Source: Chrysomallon squamiferum (taxonomy: Eukaryota; Mollusca; Gastropoda; Neomphalida; Peltospiridae). Taken from it: 64,000 nt of DNA. Shown in pieces: positions 47,478-59,930 of this stretch; within the stretch, counting starts at the first letter, position 1, and each line of letters opens with the position of its first letter. The stretch spans positions 4,746,887 through 4,810,886 of the forward strand of contig CM022666.1 of the NCBI GenBank assembly GCA_012295275.1, read 5' to 3'. Below the pieces are notes generated by a model that was not told the DNA's origin, searched no databases, and saw only the letters and a list, made by a program, of their open reading frames with translations. A program made the position numbers and the translations under genes.

Positions 47478-48197
47478 GTAAGTTTGATCTGTGAGTTTTG
47501 GTGTTTTTTTTTTTTTAAATACTTCTTTTTTAGTTGATTTTTTCTTTTTTTTTTTATTCCATATGTAACTGGAAATGAAACAAAAGTTACAGAATTACGT
47601 AATTTGAACATCCAGGATACAGTATTATTCCAGTATAGTACATACCATGTAATTTATATATCCAGGTAGAGATACATTATTAAAGACTAATAGAGTACAG
47701 TACTTACCATGTAATTTATATATCCGGGGATAGATAGAAAATGAAAGAATTTAACAAGTCATGACAGAGAGTTTTATCAAATATAAATTTAAATCTGTAA
47801 GTGCATTTGTCTTAGTTGTGTTTATGTGAAAACTCAGATTATATTTCTACATGTCTGAGTGTTTATCAACCTTAAAAACACTAATTGAAGTAACATTTTT
47901 TCTTATATTTGTTTAAATTTCAATTATCTGTTTTTATAATTTACTTAATTTACTTGATCTACATAAGAAGGTAAATTATTTCTGTCTAAGATGGTCTCTT
48001 GAATATTAATATTCTTTTAATTTCAGTTGTAAAGAATATTTTATTTGTTACTATGTGATCATTATAGTTATTTTATTGTTATCATTATTAGTTAAACTAT
48101 TGATTTATTAATTTAATTAATGAATATTTTTTGTGTATAGTTTTATTTAATTTATAGTTGTTATTATTTAATTACTTATCCTTATTAATTATTAATG

Positions 48198-48238
<41 letters not shown>

Positions 48239-48317
48239 TTTTCATATATATATGAACTAAACTTATTCCATGAAATTAATTCTTTTTTTCACGTTCTCTC
48301 TTTTCATCTTTTAACAG
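47478..48317 (+). other. Intron-like spacer of M3
   Basis: Same content as 19604-20684, with an extended TA tract at about 48200-48230. Confidence 0.5.
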
Positions 48318-48350
48318 ATCTGGTTTTGTCAGGCTAAGAATAATTTTTAA
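48318..48350 (+). CDS. M family terminal mini-exon, copy M3
   Basis: IWFCQAKNNF then TAA, after acceptor cttttaacag. See the M1 copy for argument. Confidence 0.4.
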   Translation: MWFCQAKNNF

Positions 48351-48449
48351 AACCAGCGAGGATCAGACAATGAAAGATTCATGAAAAGAAATAAATTAAA
48401 AAACTTTAAAATATTACATTCTCATAATTAATAACAAAGGTTGTCATGG

Positions 48450-49110
48450 CCATCATCCTACATCATCATTATTCAGAATTTTACTGTCAAGATACTCATT
48501 CAAAAATTCAGTGTCAACCTCATCGTTCATAATTTATTGTCTACATCATCATCCATAATTTTATTAACAAAATAATCACTGACATTCCTCATCGTTCACA
48601 AAAGATGGACTCTGCTTCAGGTTTTATTTACTATTATTTTAGGTTTTACTCACATTGTACAATGCATATTCTTGAACAATAGATGTTCTATTTACAATGA
48701 ATGTTCTTGAACAATAGCTGTTCTATTTACAATGGATATTCTTGAACAATAGATGTTCTATTTACAATGGATGTTCTTGAACAATAGATGTTCTATTTAC
48801 AATGGATGTTCTTGAACAATAGATGTTCTATTTACAATAGATGTTCTTGTACAATAGATGTTCTGTGTACAATGTATGTTCTTGTACACTGGATATTCTT
48901 TGTACAGTGGATGTTCTAGTACAGTTAATATTCTATGTAAAATAGGCGTTCTTCTGCAGTGGATGTTCTGTATACAGTGACTGTTCTTCAGTCTGTGTCC
49001 TGTGTAAAAAAAATGATCTTGTACAGATGTTCTGTATACACTGTACATTGGATACTCAAGTACAGTAGATGTTCAGTGTACAGTGAATGTTCTTGTATGG
49101 TTGATTTTCT
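48450..49110. repeat. Minisatellites of the M3 unit
   Basis: 24-bp array (48465-48580) and gatgttct array (48655-49110). The latter includes a locally homogenised stretch with cttgaacaatagatgttcta and tttacaatgg alternating in a 36-bp higher-order period, five to six times. Confidence 0.85.
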
Positions 49111-49925
49111 ATATAAAGTGACTGTTGAAAGTTAAATGGTCATTGATTGGTTTATAATGAATAATACAAGTTAAGTTGATGTTCCAGTTAAAAATGATTT
49201 TCTTTATACAGTATGTACTCATGTATTGAAATTATCAGAGTAATAAATGTTTATATAGATGTTAAAACTAAAATGTCATGAAAAATTTCCATAATAAACA
49301 ATCTGTTTAAAGCATTTTTGTTTTTTCAGAATAAGAAATATTTTTAGAAGCATTTCACAATCATAAATATTATTATTAATAATTTTATTATCATCATGAT
49401 CATTAATTTTATTATCACTATCATCATCATAATTACTACTACTGCTACTACTATTAGTATTACTAAATAATCAACATTATTAGTATTATTCTTACTACTA
49501 CTACTACTATTTATATTAGTGCTGCTGCTGCTACTACTACTGCTAGTAAATTTATCATCATCATCATTATTATTGTTTGATGTTGACATTGTTGTTACAT
49601 AAAGTCTACAGTGATACCTCTGGTCACGTGTTCATTATTTTTATTACTTGGATATTTACTTTAAAAGAAATACAAATGTCTTGTTCTGAATTTGTGATTT
49701 TCTTCCTTTCTTTTGTTATCTTTTTTCTTCTTTTTTCTTTTTTTAATATCAAGTAAAATTAAAAAGCGCATTTTTCAACTCACTTTTCAGTTCTGACCAG
49801 TCAGTGACATGATTTAAATTTTTATTTTGTAAAGCAAAATGTGTATAGTTTATAGACAGTATGTTAAATATTGCTGTTATATAACAATGTACATATCACA
49901 TACTTATATAGATACACCTATATAT

Positions 49926-49929
49926 ATGC

Positions 49930-50004
<75 letters not shown>
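49926..50004. repeat. (CA)n microsatellite
   Basis: About 38 CA units. The poly-His/Thr frames are artefacts. Confidence 0.98.
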
Positions 50005-50008
<4 letters not shown>

Positions 50009-50029
50009 TATTCATATATCATGATCCGA

Positions 50030-50255
50030 GCAATGTTGATAAATAGCTGTTTGCTAAGCGGGGCAGGTCATACAAAATGCACGGCCCTCGTATTTACGAC
50101 CTACAATGACATCGCAGGCTGGGAAATGTATACCTATCTTGCTATTGCCCCGATATCTTATTTCACAACGTTCACAACTTGTTTCAATGACGCAGTTACT
50201 GCTACCTCTAGTCTATATAAACACGCTGAACAACCTGACACAATTTTCGATTGAC
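50030..50255 (+). promoter_or_regulatory. M-unit upstream module with TATATAAA, copy 2
   Basis: Closely matches 35150-35385, with TATATAAA at 50214-50221. A shortened copy with CATATAAA (51350-51357) follows at 51200-51365. Confidence 0.4.
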
Positions 50256-50875
50256 TGAACTGCGCGTGTCAGTGTCTGTTTTAAGTCACAGAATAAAAAC
50301 AGTCTGATATTTGGCGTGCCCTAACTCTTGTCAATACGCCTGCGCATGGATTCATGAAAGCTAAATTTACATCACATAATAGTTCCCTCATTGTTGGTAC
50401 ACAGACCTTACTTAACCTTGACTGATTGCTTACCCAGGCATTAGATTTTGCAGATTTCAGGCATTTCTTAACCCGGTATGAAGTTAAAATAAGATCGAAT
50501 CCTCCTAATAGTTAACTAGAATCCGCATATCCATAAAGAAATAATAAATCGTACAAAGACTTAAGATCTTTTATTTTATAAAACGAAAATGAAAGAAAAA
50601 TTTAATTTTCTGTTTAAAAAATAAAAATATGAAATATTTACTGTTCAATTCCAGAAAGAAATAACTAGTTCTTTTATCAAAAGTAAAAGTTTACAAATTA
50701 ATTTACTGTCAGAGTATTTTTAAAGTTAAAATTAGCAGGTCACAGAATGTTTGCCGCTGTCTGGTGACCTCATCAAACGATTCTTTATCCGGTCTTCTGT
50801 ATGATATATATAAACTGATCTTACTCCATGAAATCAATTCATTTTTTCACTTTCTTTCTTTTCATCTTTTAACAG

Positions 50876-50908
50876 ATCTGGTTTTGTCAGGCTAAGGTTA
50901 ATTTCTGA
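50876..50908 (+). CDS. M family terminal mini-exon, extra copy
   Basis: IWFCQAKVNF then TGA after acceptor cttttaacag. It lies without other M exons, just after the segment paralogous to 17215-17540. Confidence 0.35.
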   Translation: MWFCQAKVNF

Positions 50909-51365
50909 GTAATATTTTAATTAAAATTTGCATAATAAACGATCTATTTAAAGCATTTATTTTTTCTTTTCACAATAAGGAATTTTCTTTTTAGAAGCAT
51001 TTCAGAATCATTAATATTATGATTATTAATTTTATTATCATCATTATTACTATTGCTATAATAATCATCATTATTAGTATTATTCTTACTATTACTACCA
51101 TTTATAGTAGTGCTGCTGTTGGTACTACTACTATTAAAATTATCATCATCATTGCAAAACTGTTAAAAATCACCAGTACATTCATTTTATAAATAGTTTA
51201 AAAGTAGGAATACCCGAGTAGTTTTTATAAATAGCTTTTTGTTAAGCGATACAAAGTGCAACGAGTTCTCGACATACCTTAACGGATGATTGTCCCGATA
51301 TCTTATTTCACAACCTGCTTCAGTCACGTGATCACTGTTACCTCTAGTCCATATAAACACGTTCA

Positions 51366-52160
51366 ACAACTGAAACGATTATAAAAATCAATAAATAGTT
51401 TGCTTCTGTCATGGAAAATAATCCAATTTCTACGGAGCTTGCGTTGATATATATTACAGGGCATAGCTGGAATGTATTAGGACCTTTGAAATTAGATAAT
51501 GTAGATATTCTGGATTAAATGTTTTAAAATTTATTTATGGTTAGACTATCAAAGAGAGATAGAATAAAAAAATAATAAAATACCTGGTTAATATTTAGTT
51601 GTTACGTTTTTCTTTGTTTGTTTCTCTTCATGCACGTACATCATATGCACTTGGCATAGTTTAGTTTCTATCCCTGAGTCCCATCATTCGGGAACTGAGC
51701 AATATACAAAGACAATGCCATCCTGTAAATTGTGCCTGTTGCCAACCTGCCAATAGAGATCCCTTTAAAGATCACGACAAAATCTGGTACAGAGTAAAAT
51801 TATCCCAATAATAGACCCCCACAAAAAATTACTTGGTAAGTTAGACGAGAATCGCAAATATTAGTATAGTATATTTCTATTTTAAGATTTAAAAAACTCA
51901 AAATATTTAATATTTCTTAGGTTTGTGTGGATGTGTGTAGGTTTGTAGACTGTGCTACTAAAAAGATCTGGATTTTTTTTTCAAGAAACTTAAGATGTCA
52001 GACACTTGTGTTGTGAGTTTTGTTAATCTCAAAATACTAGTAGTTCAACAAAAGAAACATTAAAACAACAAAAAAAACATACTTAGCTTTTTGCCGACTG
52101 TCTAAAAGGCTAATCTAATCTCGGTCTGAATACATTTTACTCAAGCGAACACGTATTTGT
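51366..52160. other. Spacer, no gene seen
   Basis: More GC-mixed than its surroundings around 51670-51850 (cctgagtcccatcattcggg, ttgtgcctgttgccaacctg), possibly a different sequence class such as an old transposon, but no ends or frames identified. Confidence 0.35.
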
Positions 52161-52236
52161 GGCTAAGTCATTGTTTTCGTTTAGTCTTTTAATTTTTGGA
52201 AAGAATATTCTGTGGTGGTGTCTATGTGCTCGCGTT

Positions 52237-52264
52237 TGTGTGTGTGTGTGCGTGTGTGTGTGTA

Positions 52265-52306
<42 letters not shown>

Positions 52307-52495
52307 TGTGTGTGTGTGTTACTGTGTGTGTGTGTCTGTGTGTGTTTGTGTGATTGTGTGATTGTGTGTGTGAGTGTGTGTGTGTGTGAGCATGTGTGTG
52401 ACTGTGTGAGAGTATGTGTGTGTGTGTGAGTGTGTGTGTGTGTGAGTGTGTCTGTGAGTGTGTGTGTGTGTGTGTGAGTGTGAATGTGTGCGTGT
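52237..52495. repeat. Imperfect (TG)n tract
   Basis: About 260 bases of GT with interspersed gag, ctg and att interruptions. It lies where intron 1 precedes a TNF exon 1 relic. Confidence 0.95.
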
Positions 52496-52643
52496 CTTTT
52501 TCTTGGTTTTATTTATTATTTAACTTTTATTTTCTCAAATAATGTTAATTATGTCCGGTAATTTTGTTTGTGCCTTTATCTTGGTATTACTGATTACTAA
52601 TAACATTTTTATCATGTTTGACACAGACTGCATCTAAAGGAAA

Positions 52644-52905
52644 ATGAAGTCACTTCTTCCAGTCCTTGCCATTTCTCTTATAGTACTCAGCTTGACATTC
52701 ATCAGTTTCATTGTATCTGAAACTTTAAAAGAATTTCTGAATAGAGAAACCAACTTGTTATTTGATAAGGAACTGTGTGTGAGATTTTCGAGCAGACCAG
52801 GAGAAAAACTGTTGTGATGATAAATCTACGATCAGAACCAGGAACAATGCCACATATTGTTGTCATTGTGATGGAGAAAAAGTGATCAGTGAAATTATGA
52901 AAAAG
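52644..52905 (+). pseudogene. TNF exon 1 pseudogene (+1 frameshift)
   Basis: ATG AAG start with MKSLLPVLAISLIVLSLTF, ETLKEFLNRETNLLFDKELC, then an extra A in gaaaaactg shifts the frame to TGA at 52815-52817. The stalk cysteines are also altered (FSSRPGEK for ISCKPGEN). The donor aaaaag|gtaaat is intact. Exon 2 and later exons are absent; about 80 bases later the DNA becomes M-family 3'-UTR-like sequence (52990). Confidence 0.85.
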
Positions 52906-52989
52906 GTAAATTCTGTTTTAAATTCTAAAAAAAATCCATGAATACTTTTTGAACACACAAACATGAAAAATCTCGTCTGATATCAATTG

Positions 52990-53700
52990 CTTTATATTCA
53001 GTGACATCAGATTCTCTGAAATATTATGTTTGAATGTGTAAAGAAATTTGTTTCCATAATCTATAAGATAAATGAGGAATTTAGTTGTGTCATAACAACA
53101 TTTTTCATTTCAATAAAATAAAATCTTAATTCTTCAAACAAAAAAAAAAAAAAAAAAAAAACAGCCCGCAGATCATAATTAAGAACATGTCATGGCTGTC
53201 ATCCCACATCATAAAATTTCATTGTTGTCAGCATCATCATTAAGAATTTCATTTCAACATCATCATTCAGAATTTTACTGTCAACCTCATCTTTCAGAAT
53301 TTTATTGTCTACATCATCATCCAAAATTTCATTAACAAAATAATCAATGAAAACCATCACTATTCGTAAAACATGAACTGCTTCAGGTTTTATTTACTAT
53401 TATTTTAGGTTTTACTCACATTATACAATAGATGTTCTATGTACACTGGATGTTCTATGTACAATGGATGTTCCTGTACACTAAATATTCTTTGTGCAGT
53501 AGATGCTGTAGTACAGTTGATATTCTATGTAAAATAGGCGTTCTTCTGCAGTAGATGTTCTGTATACAGTGGTAGTTCTACAGTCTATGTCTTGTGTAAA
53601 AACATGATCTTGTACAGATGTTCTGTACATTGGATACTCAAGCACAGTACATGTTCAGTGTACAGTGAATGTTTTTGTATTGTAGATTGTAAACTGACTG
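52990..53700. repeat. M-unit tail: 3'-UTR-like block and minisatellites
   Basis: catcagattctctgaaatat, AATAAA (53112), poly(A) run to about 53160, then the 24-bp array (53205-53340) and the gatgttct array (53420-53690). No M exons in front; they have been replaced by the TNF exon 1 pseudogene. Confidence 0.65.
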
Positions 53701-54915
53701 ATGAAAGTTATATGTTCACTGATTGGTTTATAATGAATAATACAAGTTAAGTGGATGTTCGAGTTAAAAAGGATTTTCTTTATGCAGTATGTACTCATGC
53801 ACTGAAATTATCAGAGTAATAAATATTTATAAATGTGTTAGAATTAAAATTTCATCTAAAATTTGCATAATAAACAATATATTTGAAGTACTTATTTTTT
53901 TCGTTTTTTTTTAGAATAAGAAATTTTCCTTTTTCTAGTATAATTAGTATAGTTTATAGACAATCTATTAAACATTGCTATTATATAACCATATATATCA
54001 TACATACACACAGAAATGTATATGTTACGTGTAATAATAAATAGATTTTTTTAGATCAGGGAATAATCCAATTTTTATGACTGTGCGCCTTCATGGATCT
54101 TGTGTAGATATATACTGTAGTGCATAGCTGAAGTGTATTAGGTTATTTGAAATTAGATAATGTAGATGTTCTGGATTAAATGTTTGATAATTTATTTAGG
54201 GTTAGACAACAGAAGAGTGATTGAATAAAAAAATAATAAAATACGTAGTTAATAGTCAGTTGTTACGTTTTTCCCTTCTTTGTTTCTCACATGTAAATCA
54301 CATGTATTTGGCGTAGTCTAGTTTCTATCATAAATGAAAAATAAATAAATAAAATCCCGAAATGTGATACTTATATTTGATGTATCACTTACCGAAAACA
54401 TGATCAGAAGTCACGCTCTAGTGTTTCTTTTACAACGACAACAGCTGTCGTAATACTAATAATAATAGTAATAATAACATGAAACCAGTACAACAGCAGT
54501 AATAAGGTTATACTTCGTTTGAATGAAAACGGACGCAGTTTCTCGGAAACTATTTTGAATTTCGTTTTCAACTCAATATTTTCTTCAAATGCAGCTATTT
54601 CTAACTCAAATATAGTAAATTATTTCGATAACGAAAAGACACTAGAAGGTAATTATATAGTAAGTCATTTTCTTCACTTACTCTTATTTTAATTATTTGA
54701 AAGAATATTTTGTAGTTTCCATAGTATCTGTGAGTGCGTTTCCTTGTGTGTTTCTGTGTGTGTGTGTTTTCTTGGTTTTATTGAATATATTACTTTATTT
54801 TTTGGAAGGATGTTATTCATGTCCATATATCTGTATTTTGTGTGTGTCTTCTTCTTGATATTATTCATTAATATTAAAAAAAATGATTTTTAAATTTTTT
54901 GTTCATCTTTTACAG
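53701..54915. other. Region upstream of TNF locus E, no exon 0 seen
   Basis: Contains tatcacttaccgaaaacatg (54386) and the end of an intron 1 (gttattcatgtccatatatctgt to cttttacag, 54915). I find no TATA box with the gaggcagcctaatttag leader, unlike at A to D and F. Locus E may therefore lack its promoter. Confidence 0.45.
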
Positions 54916-54935
54916 ACTACTTCTAAAGGGATTAA

Positions 54936-55771
54936 ATGGCACCAATTCGTCCAGTCATTGCCATTTCTCTTATGGTACTAAACTTGATACTCATCATTTC
55001 CATTGCATCTGTAACATTAAACGAATTTCTGAACAGAGAAACCAACTTGTTGTTTGACAAGGAACTGTGTCTGAAAATCTCGTGCAAACCAGGAGAAAAC
55101 TGTTGTGATGACAAATCTACAAACAGAACCAGGAACAATACCACGTATTGCTGTTACAGAGATGGAGAGAAAGTGATCAGTGAAATTATGAAAAAGGTCA
55201 ATTCTGTTATAAATTCTAAAAGAAGAAAAACCATAAATACATTAAATACAGGGAAGAAAAAAGTACGAAATAAATAAATAAACAGATAAATAGATAAATA
55301 AATAAATAAATAAATAAAAGATAAAAGATAAAAACATTTTGAAAAAATTAAAAAGAAAATAATATTAGAATTATGAAAAGGATAAATTCATTGTGCTGAA
55401 AAATATTTATAAATTTAAAATTGATTATTATGGACGAGTTTCAAAATGATTATTAACATTCTTTTTAGAAACTGAGTGAAAGTCATACAAAAGCTGAGAA
55501 AAGTGGTAAGTTAATACAGATATATATACACACACATACATACATACATAAAAACACAAAGCCGCATAAACACAGAACAGACACAAGCATACACACACAT
55601 ACAGACAAAGGCATACAAGCACAGACAGACAAAAATACAAAAAGGGATACACACACACAAACAGAAACATAACCAAACATATTTAAAATTCCACAAAAGT
55701 TTTTATAATTGTATTAGTATGTACGAGTCTATATATGTACATAGGTATCAGTGCATGTGTGTGGGTGTGTA

Positions 55772-55802
<31 letters not shown>

Positions 55803-56670
55803 TTCAGAACAGAAACTTAAACAGATCAGAGAGGTCGCTTACAATCTGAATAATAAAAACAATGTGAAGACATCGGCTAATCTACAAATGGAAGTGAATG
55901 CAACATATGACAAAAGTAAGAAAACAAACAGTAGTAGCAGTGGTAGCAGCAGTATTAGTAGTGGTAATAGTAGTAGTAGCAGTACTCAGTTAAAAGAGCT
56001 AATTTGGTAATAAATGTGGTAGTAGTAAAATAGAAGTAATAGTAGTAGTAATTTAAAACGTTGTTCTGGTAAAAGTAATAGTAGTAGTAATCACTTAGTT
56101 ATTAGTAGTGGTTCGGCAGTAATTATAGAAATTATGATAACAATAGTACTAGCAGTGTTAGTAGTGATAATATCAGTGATGGCAGTAATGTAGTTAATAG
56201 CAGGAGTTTGAAGTAGTTGCACAAATATATTAGTAATACTAACTACAACTGTTGACAATTTAAAATAAAAATATTATTTAAAAATAATTTGTTCTTAAAA
56301 ACTTTTCAGACACACCGAAGCCTCTCATCAAATGGACGTCGTCTGGTAAAAGATCGTTTGTGAAAGGAGCTGCAGCTGTTGTCGCTGACGGGATTCAAGT
56401 TAAAGAAGCTGCTTACTACTTCATATACAGCAACGTTTTATTCCATGCCAACCAAGTCAGAGAGCTAGAATACGCTAGACTGTGTCACTCAATTGAAAAA
56501 TATCCAACTTATGAAGTCCTCTACAGAAATACCAGGAAGCTTTTGTTCCTTCCTACATTGGAGCTGTTTACTACCTGAAAGCCAATGACACTGTAGTGGT
56601 GAGAACATCAGTTGTGAACAGAATTTTGAGAGATCCACAGACAACCTACTTTGGTCTCTATATGCTTTGA
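54936..56670 (+). pseudogene. TNF ligand locus E, 28-nt deletion in TNF domain
   Basis: Exons: 54936-55196, 55469-55505, 55808-55915, 56310-56670. Exons 1, 2 and 4 are intact (MAPIRPVIAISLMVLN; six stalk cysteines; sequons NRT and NTT; EQKLKQIREVAYNLNN). The last exon lacks the 28 bases that encode PQTTCKVRR in the others (between agaaat and accagg, about 56530). The frame shifts to NTRKLLFLPTLELFTT and stops at 56576-56578, giving a 224-residue product without the last three or four strands. The original frame downstream to TTYFGLYML-TGA is still clean, so the deletion is recent. The exon 3 relic is absent here. Confidence 0.85.
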
Positions 56671-58554
56671 AATTGTTACATGAGTCCTGAATTATGACTG
56701 GTAATATATCATTTTCTCTACACTGACAGAAAGACAGTACTCATGGACTAGTATATATCAGACTAACCTTTTATTCTTTTATTGTTACAATATCTTGAAA
56801 AGTTTATGTTAGACATACATTGATCTGTCTTTATATATCAGTATTATTATTATCATTATTATTATTATCATTATTATTATTATAATTATTATTATTATTA
56901 TTTCTTTATTTCTTTATTTATTTATTTATTTATTTTTATTTTAATTCATATTGATTATTATTTATTTTATTATTATTAATTTTTGTGGTTGTTTGTTTTT
57001 ATTTGTATATATATTTTAAAATATAACTTCTACTATTTCCCCCCCACTAAGCAGCCAAACTTCATCATCTTATACTGAACATTGCTATAATACTTTTGTT
57101 TTTGATTATTGCATATTTATTTATTTACTTTAAAGAGATATTTATAAAATTACTTTACTGTCGCTTGTTTTTTAGGGTTTTCCATCAGCTTTTAATAAAG
57201 AACTTTTGTCTCTGAAGAGACATCATTTATTATTAAAACAGATATACTAATTATAATAATCAAATATGAGTTTATTTTTATATCTGTATTATTCTAATAG
57301 AGATTTAATTCGATTTAATTTGTTTGTGTTGTATAATAATATTGGTATAGTAACATTTTGTATGTGTTTTTATAATTTTTTCATTAATAATTAAGAATTT
57401 GCTTCAATTTCCTTTTGAGCATAAGGTGTCAAACATGATTTAAAATGTTTGTAATAAGGTACTTTATATTTGTTGTCGATACGTGTATTTTGAATATCAG
57501 TATATTAACAATGAGGCAGAGGGGGTCCCTTTAAGTATTTTGGAGAATAAATATTTATTCAAGATCTGAGCTTTCTACCCAGAATAAGAAATTTTCTTTA
57601 CTAATTACTACCATTACTAGTATTATTACATAATCATCAGTATTAGTATTATTCTTACTACTGATACTATTTACATTAGAGATGCTGCTACTACTACTTC
57701 TACCACTATTAACTTTATCACCATCACTTTTAATGGTGGAGTGACATTGTGTAATAAAATACCTGGATAATAGTCTTGTGTTACATTTTACTTTCTTTGT
57801 TTCTGTTCGTGCACGTACATCACATGTATATGCATTGTTTTGTTTGTTTCGACGTAGTCTAGTTTTTTTTGTCATAAAAACAACTCAGGGCAAACTAAAA
57901 TTCTTAAAATAGATTACTGTGTGTGTGCGTGTGTGTGTGCTAATAGTATGTGACGTATATGCATTGTTTTGTTTGTTTGTTATTGTGTTTTTGTTTTGTT
58001 TTGTTTGTTTTTTCTCTGTGGGATTTTTTTTTGTTCCAGCTGACCTTTGCATTGAATAAGGTCATACAATTAGCTGTGAAGATTAACTAAACTGACATAA
58101 TAGCACGTACGTGTGTATAAAATGACTTTGCAGATATTCCGCACAATGCACGTTTACCTAACTTAATTCTTTTTACCCAGTTACACCACACAATGGTTCA
58201 CCTTTCTTCTCCTTGATATACTGATTACTTACTGTAATTCCAGGCGAAGATATTAGTTTTCCTAAGAGCGTTTTGACAATACTTCTATTTATATGTTTTT
58301 TCATCGGATTGGCAGTGGATGGTTTCTATCGCATTCGCGAATGTCAAAAAGTTCGTGTGGGAAAAAATCTCAGCATGTGATAGTAGTATTATATCAAGTA
58401 GTAAAATGTACCGAACACGTGAACAGAAGTAACGTTATACATTAAAGGCAACAATAACAACAACCACAAGAACAGATTCATTTATTTATAACAATAATGA
58501 TTAATTCATACTTTCAGGATCTGTCTATTAGTAATTCGGTTGACATAACAACTT
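56671..58554. other. 3' flank of locus E, no gene seen
   Basis: ATT/TTTA runs (56845-56960), a trinucleotide tract (57595-57735), and cttaccgaacacgtgaacagaagt-type spacer near 58410. The post-TNF TATA module is reduced to gatctgagctttctacccag (57560) and the small terminal exon is absent. Confidence 0.4.
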
Positions 58555-58800
58555 CATCTGCTCAACTTCAACAATAAGAAAATATACTTGAGATAATAAT
58601 AACTATTTTTATTTAATTTAACAATTTTATATATTTATAAAATGTAATGTATGTGTATGTATAAATACAGTGTCACTGACTTTCAGGTAGTCAACAGCTC
58701 CAATGTAGGAAGGAACAAAACTTTCTTGCTGTCTTCGTACTAAAGAATAATATGCCAAAATTATCTGTGAATATTCAAAGCTTGACAAAGATAAAAAAAA
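58555..58800 (-). pseudogene. Minus-strand TNF-like relic upstream of locus F
   Basis: FEYSQIILAYYSLVRRQQES then FVPSYIGAVDYLKVSDTVFI, no stop within this core. The C-terminal LLKLSS piece is only partly preserved (58555-58590). It lies head-to-head with the TATA box of locus F. Confidence 0.55.
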
Positions 58801-59119
58801 ATCCCCTCAGAGGTAATATCTATTAAACAAAATCTGAACACATTCATAATCTAATAAGAAAGAATTGTGACAACAAAAATCCATTGGGGTTTGTCGTTTC
58901 TAAGGAAACTTAATACACCAGACTTCATCTAAAACAACAAGTAAATAAAAATGAAATTCAAAGTAAAATAAATAAATAAGAAATTGCAGTAAAACATATT
59001 TATATATACAGTCTGTGAAACCAGTATTTACATGTATTTTCTGAAATTTTCAGTATATTTCACGTTCACATGTACGTGTGTTTCTGAAAGCGTACATGCA
59101 TGCATTCATAAAACGCTGG

Positions 59120-59167
59120 TATAAAAATTAACGACGCGAGTATGAAGTCAGAGGCAGCCTAATTCAG
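59120..59167 (+). promoter_or_regulatory. TATA box and non-coding exon 0 of TNF locus F
   Basis: TATAAAAA at 59120-59127; leader acgacgcgagtatgaagtca shares features with locus A (gacgccagtatgatgtcag); gaggcagcctaattcag ends at 59167 with donor |gtcagt. Confidence 0.65.
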
Positions 59168-59182
59168 GTCAGTATGTGAATA

Positions 59183-59930
59183 CACTGGTACCTCGAGTTA
59201 CGAGTGCTCCAACTTACGAGTTTTTCGAGTTACCAGCAGCCGTCCAGTCGATTTTGTGCTTTAACTCACGAGCCTAAATCCGAGTTACGAGTTATATGGC
59301 GCAACGAACAACACAACATCCCGTGTCTCATTCGTTTGCTTCATGTGGTCACCTCGCTGTGGAAACATCTCTATTGTGTTATGCTTGAGTTTTGTGCAGT
59401 ATTTTATCAAATTTCCATGGATCCTAAGAAAGTGAGTGGAAAGGAAAGTGCTGAGAAGAAGAAGCGGATGATGTCCATTGAATTAAAGCTTGAATTCATA
59501 GAAAAACATGAGCGAGGTGTGCGTGTAGTCAACATGGCTAGGCAGTACGAGCGTAATACTTTTATTATACGTACCATACTGAAGCAGTAGGAGTTGATAA
59601 AGGCTACAACTCCAGCCAAAGGTGTTAAAATAATTTCTAAGCTGCGGATCTCTGTCCATGAAAAGATGGAGAAACCCTTACCCTGTACACTTTACAAAAC
59701 CAATTTTTTTCTTTACATTCTCTTTTGTTTTGTTTTTATATTTGTCATTTATACATCCATTTTTCTTTTTTAAAAACACATTACAAAAAACTGGGGTGGT
59801 TTTGGGGCCTGGAACGGATTAATTGTATTTCAATTAATTTCATTTGGGATAACTGATTTGATATACGAGTACATTTGAGTTACGATCTCGGTCACGGAAC
59901 GAATTGAACTCGTAAGTCAAGGTACCACTG
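59183..59930 (+). mobile_element. Tigger/pogo-type DNA transposon, internally deleted
   Basis: Ends are inverted repeats of about 25 bp: left cactggtacctcgagttacg, right (reverse) cagtggtaccttgacttacg. It is flanked by TA duplications (59181-59182, 59931-59932), the pogo/mariner target. It sits in intron 1 of locus F and removing it restores the intron text shared with the other loci. The frame from ATG 59417 encodes the N-terminal DNA-binding domain (MDPKKVSGKESAEKKKRM, EFIEKHERGVRVVNMARQYE), stops at TAG 59588, and continues in frame (TPAKGVKIISKLRISVHEKM) to about 59700. The DDE catalytic region is deleted, so it is non-autonomous. Confidence 0.9.

Noticed and set aside
49839-50254. Poly-His/Thr frames
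   Set aside because: Translation of a (CA)n tract; the non-repeat part is the TATATAAA island and is not open in its paralogues in the same frame.
52159-52429. Cys/Val-rich frames
   Set aside because: Translation of an imperfect (TG)n tract.
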